Source: a virus. From it: a DNA stretch of 41,822 nt. The notes beneath the pieces are model-generated. The model worked only from the letters and a program-made list of their open reading frames with translations, was not told where the DNA came from and did not search any database. The translations under genes were made by a program, and so were the position numbers. Position 1 is the first letter of the stretch. Each line of letters begins with the position of its first letter. This document shows positions 35,771-41,822 of the stretch, one piece after another. The stretch is taken from the IMG/VR virus record IMGVR_UViG_3300012357_000004, positions 1 through 41,822 of that record. One strand, 5' to 3'.

Positions 35771-36076
35771 TTAAGATTCCGGTAAACTATGATCTGAGGC
35801 AGCCTGCTGGCTTGTCTGCAACTTATTCGCATGACCGCCCTGATCGAGCATGTTTCCTGCACCCGCTTTGTACTTTCCTTCAGCTAACTGGTGTTCCCCG
35901 CGATCTTGTTGAGAAGTAGACACCAAATCCTTATTGGTCTGGCTTCCGTTGCCGCCGTTCGTCACAGCCACTTTTAACTTGTTCGACGGATCAACAAGCG
36001 GCTCCGGCCAATTATTCTCTGGGATATTAATTATGTTCGGCTGATTCACTTGCACCGTCTCTCTGTTGTCAGGCAT
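35771..36076 (-). CDS. TSQQ-repeat protein A, 101 aa
   Basis: N-terminal 50 residues (NQPNIINIPENNWPEPLVDP) then TSQQDRGEHQLAEG (54-67) and, at the very end, TSQQAASDHSLPES (88-101). With protein B this makes four motif copies in two adjacent proteins that both end SLPES, as if one arose from the other by duplication. Pro/Asn-rich and probably disordered. Possibly head-assembly adaptors; function unknown. Confidence 0.65.
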   Translation of the reverse strand: MPDNRETVQVNQPNIINIPENNWPEPLVDPSNKLKVAVTNGGNGSQTNKDLVSTSQQDRGEHQLAEGKYKAGAGNMLDQGGHANKLQTSQQAASDHSLPES

Positions 36077-36093
36077 ATGGTCTCCCTTGGCCG

Positions 36094-37521
36094 CTAAGCG
36101 GCAACCTCGTCATAAACACGCTTATCCAGACGCTTCCATAACGGCTCAAACTTGTCTGGGCCTTCAATAAACTGCCCGTTCCCTACGCGATAAAGAGGCC
36201 GTCCTTGCTGCTGTGAACGAGTCGGAACGTGCCGCCTATAACCCCCAGGCTGGGCCATCTCTGGGTTAAAGCAATGGGCTAGAGCATCCAACATATCATC
36301 GTTCTTATGGGAATCATCCAACGTAAATTGATACATCTCCTCAAGCAGATCTTTCATGTTCTCATGCACATGGATAGCGCGGGATTCCCAGCGCGGGACC
36401 AACCCCCCTATGCGTGTTTTGTGGGCTTTGCCCTGCGTCTCCGGTAATTCCACATACTTAAAATCCCATCGGTTCTCTCGAATACGCCGCTCTTTGAAAC
36501 TATAACTGACAGCCTCTCCGCGCTTGCTTGGTAACCCTACTGCGTCGGGCTTCTGCGTGGCAATCGTCTTAAAAATCTCATCCACAATCACACCAGGGTT
36601 ATCGCGCCGGAATCGCTTGGCTTCAGAGATATAAGCATGATTGCCGTGCGTGAACTTCACCGTCATAATGGCCGTGTAATCCCCATCATTCTCTGTGTAA
36701 GCCGGATCACAGACCGTCGCTGTATGAGAGAAGTTTGAAGGGAGTTCTTTGTAAAGCGTCTGATACTCACGCTTAAATGGTTGTGTTGCAGGATCAATAC
36801 GTTCCAGCATCTTCTCGCGTGCGAACGACAAAGGACCCATCTCTTCACGTTGGAAGTTAATCCAATTGTCAGTCCAGATATCGCCGTATTGATTCACGCC
36901 ATTGACGCGGACTGGCCTACGCCATTTAGCGTAAGCATCATTCTTATCCAACTGCTGAAGAATGTCCCCGAAAATAAGAGGCGTTCCAACGACGGCGATC
37001 TTCGTATGCGGAAGGGCCATCCCCGTAATGACAGAGAAAAACATCCTGTCGCGATCCTCGCGACTCATTTTTGAAGACTCAGATTCAATATCGTCAGGAA
37101 TAATGAGATCAGGGTGCGTCCCTCGCCTGCTCGTTCCAAATCCCATGATTGTGACAAGACTCCCATTCGGAAAACTCACCTGGTCTGTTCCCCACAACTC
37201 CCGCGTACTGGGCCGCATCGGACCCAAGGCATCATTGTTCTCAACGAACTGCCGCATCGTGCGGAGGTTCTTGCGAGCCTGATCTTCCGAATCCGATACC
37301 ATTAAAACTTCCGTCTTGCCGCGCAGAATCTTCCAGAGTGGGTAAGCTAACGAAAAGAAATAGGTCTTCCAGCAACCGCGCGGGGCCTCTATCTTTGAAC
37401 GGGGATTATCTTCAACAATCTTTTCCCACTCCGAATAATGACTAGGCCATTTAAGACCCAAAAACTTAACGGTGAAATATTTAAGAGAAGATCTCGCCAG
37501 AAGCCAAGGATCGGTCTTCAT
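36094..37521 (-). CDS. terL: Terminase large subunit
   Basis: A 475-residue packaging ATPase/nuclease. Residues 46-53 APRGCWKT are the Walker A-like loop (Trp in place of the usual Gly before Lys), DLIIPDDIE (138-146) the Walker B, and GTPLIF (180-185) the coupling motif. The nuclease half shows CDPAYTENDGDYTAI (Asp273), and DSHKNDDMLDALAHCFNP with the later acidic residues. Start overlaps the 54-residue gene upstream. It translocates DNA into proheads through the portal. Confidence 0.92.
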   Translation of the reverse strand: MKTDPWLLARSSLKYFTVKFLGLKWPSHYSEWEKIVEDNPRSKIEAPRGCWKTYFFSLAYPLWKILRGKTEVLMVSDSEDQARKNLRTMRQFVENNDALGPMRPSTRELWGTDQVSFPNGSLVTIMGFGTSRRGTHPDLIIPDDIESESSKMSREDRDRMFFSVITGMALPHTKIAVVGTPLIFGDILQQLDKNDAYAKWRRPVRVNGVNQYGDIWTDNWINFQREEMGPLSFAREKMLERIDPATQPFKREYQTLYKELPSNFSHTATVCDPAYTENDGDYTAIMTVKFTHGNHAYISEAKRFRRDNPGVIVDEIFKTIATQKPDAVGLPSKRGEAVSYSFKERRIRENRWDFKYVELPETQGKAHKTRIGGLVPRWESRAIHVHENMKDLLEEMYQFTLDDSHKNDDMLDALAHCFNPEMAQPGGYRRHVPTRSQQQGRPLYRVGNGQFIEGPDKFEPLWKRLDKRVYDEVAA

Positions 37522-37682
37522 GCCAGTCTCCTAAACCCCTTAAACTGAGAAATCGTCCATCGCTCGCACAGCCAAGCAAAATCAAAAAGAAACCATTTCA
37601 GAAAATAAGGAAATTTATCTGCTGGACCATTGGCCCACATCCGACCATAATGTTGGACCCAATGGAACCAACGCGGCCTCAT
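37518..37682 (-). CDS. Trp-rich small protein between terminase genes, 54 aa
   Basis: MRPRWFHWVQHYGRMWANGP then FPYFLKWFLFDFAWLCERW: seven Trp and six Phe in 54 residues. ATGA overlaps link it to both the small-terminase stop and the large-terminase start. It recalls the 41-residue protein at 40511 (FWPFLKWWATHFEWW). Function unknown. Confidence 0.6.
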   Translation of the reverse strand: MRPRWFHWVQHYGRMWANGPADKFPYFLKWFLFDFAWLCERWTISQFKGFRRLA

Positions 37683-38230
37683 GCTACTTGCTCCGCATCT
37701 AAAGCTTTCTCAGCAAGCTCTTTAAACTGGGCTTCTATTTCAGGCGTGAGTTGAGGAAGGTTGAAAACATTGACTTGGGTTTGGGGCGATTGCTGTTTGT
37801 AGGCCCCTTCAATCTTGGCGAGTTCGGCTAGACTTTTTTGCTGGGAGTCTTGGAGCGTACCGCCTTCGTAAACGTTCTGGACGTGCTTGGCTGCGATCCA
37901 ATCCGGCGTAGGGATTTCACACAGGGCTTTGACACGGGCATCTTCTTCGCGGAAACAGAATAGCTTCTTGATAAGACGTTCAACTTTTTCTTTTTCAATT
38001 CCAGATTCCTGAATGCTTTTTTCAACATCCCAGTTGTTAGCACGCCAGTAGCTAAGGAATCTGAGATCGTTAAGATTAAGCCGTTTGAAGATAAGCGCGT
38101 CAACGGTGGCAGGGTTTCCTCCTTCGTCGAACTTGAGAGGGACAATGATTTCTTTTCCACGGATAGAGACTTTGCGGGCTTTGTCATTGATTCCGGCATC
38201 TCTAAGAAGGTTCTCTTTCAAAACGGACAC
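37679..38230 (-). CDS. Terminase small subunit candidate, 183 aa
   Basis: Residues 55-95 form a helix-turn-helix (LNDLRFLSYWRANNWDVEKS, IEKEKVERLIKKLFC) like the DNA-binding part of small terminases, then a helical middle and a C-terminal 'TPEIEAQFKELAEKAL' helix for assembly. Lies just before the large subunit (one micro-gene between). GTG 38230 lies in the 3' arm of a CGAGAG/CTCTCG hairpin (38230-38262), so its translation may be controlled. Confidence 0.7.
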   Translation of the reverse strand: MSVLKENLLRDAGINDKARKVSIRGKEIIVPLKFDEGGNPATVDALIFKRLNLNDLRFLSYWRANNWDVEKSIQESGIEKEKVERLIKKLFCFREEDARVKALCEIPTPDWIAAKHVQNVYEGGTLQDSQQKSLAELAKIEGAYKQQSPQTQVNVFNLPQLTPEIEAQFKELAEKALDAEQVA

Positions 38231-38273
38231 GAGAGAAAGCCATACCTGGTGTCTACCTCTCGCGCCGATCGCA

Positions 38274-38320
38274 CCCGGCAGGGAGCAAATCGGAATATCG
38301 GTTGCTCAAATCCTGCCGGG
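38274..38320. promoter_or_regulatory. Long GC-rich hairpin upstream of the small terminase
   Basis: CCCGGCAGG-GAGCAA (38274-38288) pairs with TTGCTC-aaat-CCTGCCGGG (38302-38320): 15 bp with one AAAT bulge and a 13-base loop. No T-run follows on the transcribed strand. Position near terS suggests a terminase recognition (pac) element or an mRNA end. Confidence 0.55.
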
Positions 38321-38332
38321 ATTCGTCTATAT

Positions 38333-39517
38333 CTATACTACTTCAGCCACTTTGTCAAGTATCACCTTTGATTTATTAAAGAACGAATCAAACGTGTTCT
38401 TAATGTGTTCTATATCTTTCTCGCTCATGCCAGGATGACAAGGGATGTAGAGTCCCTTCTCATTAATCCACTTCCCTACAGAGTAATGACCTTCGTTTAC
38501 AATCCCCTCATAACACGGCTGATTCGTGATTGGCATCATGTCCCGAGTTTCAATGCCGTTCTTTTCCAAATGCAAACACAAGTCATATTTATCAATCTTA
38601 CTTTCCTCCGCAAGAACTATCGGATACATCATCCACGTACTAAGACGCGGAGGCGGGAACTTCAACTGCAACTCATTGAAACCTTGTAGTGCATGCGAAA
38701 GAGCCCATGCTATTTCTGCGCGCTTATCGTTCTGTCTTTGCAAATCAGACAATTGGCTCAACCCTAATGCCGCCTCAAACTCCGTCCCACGACAGGAATA
38801 TCCGATACGGTCAAACCGGAATCGGCTCTGCAATAAATTTCTGCCAAGATCAGGTTTAAAATATCCAGGCAAGTAACTTACATTGCGTCCGTGGTTCGCA
38901 TAACTCCGCATCAAAAGATTCAATTCCATGCTGTTCGTAACCGCCATCCCGCCAACGCCTGTTGTTATGTGATGCGCCATATAAGTACTGTGACAACTGA
39001 TATCGCCACGCACGGGATTTAGGATCGTCTCACAGGAATCTTCCAGCACTTTCATTCCGTACCGTTCTGCTAACTCATAAATTTCATCGCTACAACTCTG
39101 CCCAAATAAATGTACTGGCATCACTGCCACAGGACGTCCCATTCCCGTCTCAATACGCCATTTCAAGTTCTCCTCGTTAATGCAATAATCATGCATACTC
39201 ACATCCGCGAAGAACGGCTTTAATCCCGCCTGAATAATAACGTTCACCGTGGCAACAAACGTCAACGTCGGAACGGCTACAAGATCACCGTCTTTCCAAC
39301 CATACTTCTCCTTCATCGCTAAAAGGCCTATTCGTAAAGCATCAGTCCCAGAATTCACAAATACAGCATGTTTAGCATTATGAAGTTTTGCGAATTTCTC
39401 CTCAAACTCTTTAACCTTCGGACCCGGCGAGAACTGGCCGGAATCAAACACGTCGAGAATGGCTTTTCGGGCAGAGGCAGGAACGGCGTTGTAGCCGAGA
39501 GAAATCAAACGTTCCAT
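38333..39517 (-). CDS. RfbH/ColD-like sugar 3-dehydratase (DegT/DnrJ/EryC1 family)
   Basis: A 394-residue PLP-fold protein with NSGTDALRIGL (54-64), LEDSCE (158-163) and, at the cofactor-lysine site, STYMAHHITTGVGG (177-190): the Lys is replaced by His182. That is the mark of RfbH (E1) and ColD, which remove the 3-OH from NDP-4-keto-6-deoxyhexoses to make 3,6-dideoxy sugars, instead of aminating them. The Cys-x-Cys pair of E1's iron-sulfur site is not seen, closer to ColD. With the glycosyltransferases it suggests sugar-based change of the host surface or virion. Overlaps the gene before it by 13 bases. Confidence 0.8.
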   Translation of the reverse strand: MERLISLGYNAVPASARKAILDVFDSGQFSPGPKVKEFEEKFAKLHNAKHAVFVNSGTDALRIGLLAMKEKYGWKDGDLVAVPTLTFVATVNVIIQAGLKPFFADVSMHDYCINEENLKWRIETGMGRPVAVMPVHLFGQSCSDEIYELAERYGMKVLEDSCETILNPVRGDISCHSTYMAHHITTGVGGMAVTNSMELNLLMRSYANHGRNVSYLPGYFKPDLGRNLLQSRFRFDRIGYSCRGTEFEAALGLSQLSDLQRQNDKRAEIAWALSHALQGFNELQLKFPPPRLSTWMMYPIVLAEESKIDKYDLCLHLEKNGIETRDMMPITNQPCYEGIVNEGHYSVGKWINEKGLYIPCHPGMSEKDIEHIKNTFDSFFNKSKVILDKVAEVV

Positions 39518-40506
39518 TTGGTGTGTAGATAATTGTAAAGAGTCGTCAGTTCGTCCGTCGTTAAGGCACGCGAATAAAGCAAAATCTCGAATAAATTGCC
39601 AAGGAAATAAGCACTAGCCCCAAATCCTGCATTACGCCCGATATTGCAACCCACAGAAGAAAAATCGCCTGGATTAGCGGACCCTAAACTCTGGTTGATA
39701 TTGTTTCTGTAAACCGTCGCACCCGTTCCGGCAAAAACAGCCGAAATAATGCTCGTTGTGTTTAATGGAAATGTAAAACCGCTAGTAAAAGAATTAGAAC
39801 TCCCCTCCAACCCTAGCCGCGCATTAATACCATCTAACTCCACGCCTTCACCGATCGTGTCCATCAAAATACCACCGTGATTGTTACCTGCTGAACCTGT
39901 CTGATTCACAACAGCCAATACCGTGAATGTCGTGACTAATGGCAACGACGCATTCGTCAGATAATTTCCCGTAGAAGGATTGTTGATACCGCTCAATCCA
40001 TTCAAAAGACTTGTCTTGTACGTCCACTGCCCAGCCCCCTGCGTCATGTGGAAACCATTCCCGCTCTGATCCTTCCAGCCTTTCACAGGATCGTTATTCG
40101 CTGCCGCTAATATCGTTAAGGCCGCATCCTGATAAACTTGCGCGTCTGACTTTAGCCACAACGATAAATTGTCAACATCTAAAGGCGATGCCGCTAATGT
40201 AGAAAACGTGTTCAATACGCTCTCCGAACGAGAGTCACGGCTGAAACTTAAAACGCTGAAATAGTACGGCGACAAAACAGTTAACCCCGTCAAGTGCACC
40301 GAATGACTCGTCACTAACGTCCCGTCATAAACCGTTAACGCATTGCGGTCTGGCGTAAGCCCATACCGTACCTGACTCGTGCTCGCCACATCCGTCGTCC
40401 AAGTCACAGTCGCGTTCATGCCGGAAATAGATGACACTGCAATATTTGAAATGACCGGATAGAAACTCGCGTGCGGAATGCTCTTGCGGTATCGCTGCCA
40501 GGACAT
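39505..40506 (-). CDS. FN3 plus LamG-like surface/receptor-binding candidate, 333 aa
   Basis: Residues 18-100: ISNIAVSSISGMNATVTWTT, DVASTSQVRYGL and YYFSVLSFSRDS, a fibronectin-III domain. Residues 110-333: LSLWLKSDAQVYQDAALTIL then WKDQSGNGFHMTQG and a closing NLFEILLYSRALTTDELTTL, a LamG/concanavalin-like lectin domain. Such modules decorate capsids or bind cell-surface glycans. No signal peptide. It sits upstream of the sugar enzyme. Role inferred. Confidence 0.75.
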   Translation of the reverse strand: MSWQRYRKSIPHASFYPVISNIAVSSISGMNATVTWTTDVASTSQVRYGLTPDRNALTVYDGTLVTSHSVHLTGLTVLSPYYFSVLSFSRDSRSESVLNTFSTLAASPLDVDNLSLWLKSDAQVYQDAALTILAAANNDPVKGWKDQSGNGFHMTQGAGQWTYKTSLLNGLSGINNPSTGNYLTNASLPLVTTFTVLAVVNQTGSAGNNHGGILMDTIGEGVELDGINARLGLEGSSNSFTSGFTFPLNTTSIISAVFAGTGATVYRNNINQSLGSANPGDFSSVGCNIGRNAGFGASAYFLGNLFEILLYSRALTTDELTTLYNYLHTKWNV

Positions 40507-40510
40507 CAGA

Positions 40511-40636
40511 CTAATACCACCACTCGAAATGCGTGGCCCACCACTTCAGAAACGGCCAGAAACAACTTAAACCACATTCTTCGTAATGCTTCTTCTGCCC
40601 GTTGTAAATACCTCTCCAAAACAGGAGCAACGTCAC
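40511..40636 (-). CDS. Trp-rich micro-protein, 41 aa
   Basis: VTLLLFWRGIYNGQKKHYEE then CGLSCFWPFLKWWATHFEWW plus Tyr; six Trp. GTG 40636 overlaps the previous stop (GTGA). Ends in TAG three bases before the next gene's ATG region. Similar aromatic composition to the 37518 gene. Unknown. Confidence 0.45.
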   Translation of the reverse strand: MTLLLFWRGIYNGQKKHYEECGLSCFWPFLKWWATHFEWWY

Positions 40637-40740
40637 GGCGCACCCACCGGCTTGCCGGAAAGCCAGGAGTTCATAATTTTAGCGTTATCCGAACCAAACA
40701 TTAATGCCATCAGAAAAAAATAGGAAATCCTATCGTTCAC
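40633..40740 (-). CDS. Small hydrophobic micro-protein, 35 aa
   Basis: VNDRISYFFLMALMFGSDNA followed by KIMNSWLSGKPVGAP: a short hydrophobic N-terminal helix. GTG 40740 has AGGA only a few bases away. Stop overlaps the next start (GTGA). Function unknown. Confidence 0.4.
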   Translation of the reverse strand: MNDRISYFFLMALMFGSDNAKIMNSWLSGKPVGAP

Positions 40741-40760
40741 ATCCTGATTTAACTTCTTAT

Positions 40761-41015
40761 TTATTTCCCGCACTCGTGACATTTTTCCTTGATCTTCTTC
40801 TTCGATAACTTAATCATGTCCTTTACGCAGTCTAAGCTGATCTCGTGCATGGCCCAGGTAATGTCTTTGGCTAAGTCGGGGTTCTTCTTCTTCCAGCGGT
40901 CCAGTTTGTTCTGGGTGGGGAAGTAGAACGACTTCGGCTGAACGTGAGCACTCGCTCCCACTGAAGCGTGAAGCGTTACGGTGAGGCTGTAGAAGAATAG
41001 TTTGCGGTCAGTCAT
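40761..41015 (-). CDS. Exported hypothetical protein, 84 aa
   Basis: Signal-like N-terminus MTDRKLFFYSLTVTLHASVG with possible cleavage ASA-HV. The mature part is a helical, Lys-rich domain with KNPDLAKDITWAMHEISLDC and a terminal KCHECGK. ATG 41015 overlaps the zinc-ribbon gene end by 8 bases. Unknown role. Confidence 0.55.
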   Translation of the reverse strand: MTDRKLFFYSLTVTLHASVGASAHVQPKSFYFPTQNKLDRWKKKNPDLAKDITWAMHEISLDCVKDMIKLSKKKIKEKCHECGK

Positions 41016-41202
41016 TGTATCCGGCCTCTTTCATGCAAGCAGGGCAAATATCTCTTTCCTGGTTGCGGTTGATACGGGTGAACTCGTTTTGGCATTTGTA
41101 ACAACATCTCGTTTCGGGAAAAGTTTTTGGTGAGAAGGCAATATGATTATTATCACTAGAATTATTTACGATTGACTTTCTCGTCCGAGTGCCAGCTTTC
41201 AA
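41008..41202 (-). CDS. Zinc-ribbon protein, 64 aa
   Basis: TTG 41202 after GTGGGGGTTAT. Basic N-terminus (KAGTRTRKS), then CYKCQNEFTRINRNQERDIC and PACMKEAGYND: a CxxC...CxxC ribbon. Similar to small phage regulators; role unknown. Start uncertain since no ATG precedes the ribbon. Confidence 0.6.
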   Translation of the reverse strand: MKAGTRTRKSIVNNSSDNNHIAFSPKTFPETRCCYKCQNEFTRINRNQERDICPACMKEAGYND

Positions 41203-41300
41203 ATAACCCCCACAGATAACTTCCGATAACAGCTAAATGATTGCATGTTCTCAGACGGTGAGGACATCTCAACGGGTTTCATTAAACAAAACGATGCGAG

Positions 41301-41510
41301 TTATAGAACATTGCTAGTTATGTTACATTCAAGTGGAACTTGTTCTATTTTTTCCTTGATTTCGCCCAATTCTTCATCAAACCAACTCACAATTGACATC
41401 TCACAGTTACGACAGGTACGGAGCCACCTAGAACGGTCTTTGGTGATGTGGTGAGGCGCACTCCAGCGGTGATAGCAACGATAGCCCCTCCCATTCGATT
41501 CTGGCCACAC
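41301..41510 (-). CDS. Small Cys/His/Trp-rich protein, 69 aa
   Basis: CYHRWSAPHHITKDRSRWLR then TCRNCEMSIVSWFDEELGEI: a likely zinc fold with a conserved-looking 'RWLRTCRNCE' segment and an acidic helix. GTG 41510. The minus strand about 41530-41558 offers TTGACT, 17 bases, TAAAAC as its promoter. A longer frame (41387-41599) in another phase was rejected. Function unknown. Confidence 0.6.
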   Translation of the reverse strand: MWPESNGRGYRCYHRWSAPHHITKDRSRWLRTCRNCEMSIVSWFDEELGEIKEKIEQVPLECNITSNVL

Positions 41511-41602
41511 ATTGTTGTTTTACAGCACAACTCCCCAAAAGTCAAGTAGAAGCCTCTGGAATCGAAAGCTAGGCCAGTAGAATCGCATCGTAGCGGCATC
41601 GC

Positions 41603-41734
41603 TCAGCTTGTTTTTCGGCAATGGCACTTGCACCTAGGTTTCGAACACTTGTCATGATAAACCAATCCCCACGCCTTTTTCATCAGGCATGATCCGCACA
41701 ACTTAGCCAATAGCCGCAACCGTGGCCTAGACAC
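41603..41734 (-). CDS. Cysteine-rich zinc-knuckle protein, 43 aa
   Basis: GTG 41734, just after the preceding stop. LCGSCLMKKAWGLVYHDKCS followed by KPRCKCHCRKTS: two cysteine clusters and a very basic end, similar in plan to the proteins at 76 and 1363. It continues the micro-gene train across the circle join. Confidence 0.5.
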   Translation of the reverse strand: MSRPRLRLLAKLCGSCLMKKAWGLVYHDKCSKPRCKCHCRKTS

Positions 41735-41740
41735 GGATAA

Positions 41741-41822
41741 TCAAATCAACCATCCAGGACATTTATGCTTCCCTCTCTCGCCGCATTTTTTGCAACAAAG
41801 AATGGAATCTCTCAGAATGCAA
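41741..41822 (-). CDS. Small membrane-anchored zinc-ribbon protein, C-terminal part (crosses the circle join)
   Basis: Continuation of the gene that begins at base 79; 41800-41822 repeats 1-23. This part encodes the CCKKCGERGKHKCPGWLI end and the TGA stop at 41741-41743. See the entry at 1-79. Confidence 0.7.
   Translation of the reverse strand, partial: CILRDSILCCKKCGERGKHKCPGWLI
41800..41822. repeat. Terminal direct repeat, right copy
   Basis: Exact copy of bases 1-23; indicates a circular or circularly permuted genome whose unique length is 41,799 bases. Confidence 0.95.

Noticed and set aside
41387-41599. Minus-strand frame of 70 codons
   Set aside because: Overlaps the 41301-41510 gene in another phase; the latter has the Cys/Trp pattern and better composition.
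1-41822. Diversity-generating retroelement, CRISPR array, tRNA or tmRNA genes
   Set aside because: No reverse-transcriptase motif, no spaced direct repeats and no tRNA-like fold with TTCGANNC arm were noticed; a covariance scan would be needed to exclude tRNAs fully.

Overview
The window looks like a complete genome of a temperate tailed phage (class Caudoviricetes, podovirus-like gene set). The first 23 bases recur exactly as the last 23 bases (1-23 = 41800-41822), and one small gene reads straight across that join, so the molecule is circular or circularly permuted with an assembly overlap. Recognisable hallmarks are a tyrosine integrase and an excisionase-like protein, large terminase, portal, an N4 gp56-type major capsid protein, three internal/ejection-type proteins, a large tail-hub protein, a collar-domain tail protein, and a lysis block. 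Sec signal peptides and a lipoprotein box suggest a bacterial host, probably Gram-negative. The host itself cannot be named from the sequence.

Layout. A back-to-back promoter pair at about 4072-4117 fires left into 3958-1 and right into 4124-7403. The left arm (continuing across the circle join) holds a DUF3987-type helicase/primase-like ATPase (1822-2967) and a train of tiny, translationally coupled genes, many of them zinc-knuckle or single-membrane-span peptides. The right arm holds about fourteen small early genes, ending with a lipoprotein (7522-7704). Next come, on the minus strand, a small winged-helix-like protein and the integrase (8213-9262). A second control region follows (9690-9990: a ribbon-helix-helix protein, promoter, operator palindrome and a structured transcript). 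A second rightward operon (9990-15077) encodes the excisionase-like protein, many micro-genes, a Sak4-like ATPase with a DUF669-like ssDNA-binding candidate, a DUF6948 protein, a (S/Y/D)-Gly repeat protein and an HNH endonuclease.

The late region is entirely leftward (41734 down to 15078). In transcription order: small Zn-binding proteins; an FN3 plus LamG-like surface protein; a DegT/RfbH-like sugar enzyme; small and large terminase; two small proteins sharing a repeated TSQQ...SLPE motif; portal; scaffold-like protein; major capsid protein; four glycosyltransferases; adaptor; tail hub; collar protein; three internal proteins; a beta-rich exported protein; and finally a membrane coiled-coil protein, M15-type endolysin, holin candidate and small secreted proteins.

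Most striking points: several proteins that should be virion or tail parts carry clear Sec signal peptides; a four-gene glycosyltransferase cluster sits between capsid and tail genes, with an RfbH/ColD-type dehydratase further upstream; about thirty genes are under 60 codons and chained by ATGA/GTGA/TTGA overlaps; and several intergenic regions hold well-defined inverted repeats, including interleaved (pseudoknot-type) ones, that are candidates for undescribed phage RNAs. No DNA or RNA polymerase, CI-type repressor, tRNA, CRISPR array or reverse transcriptase was seen.
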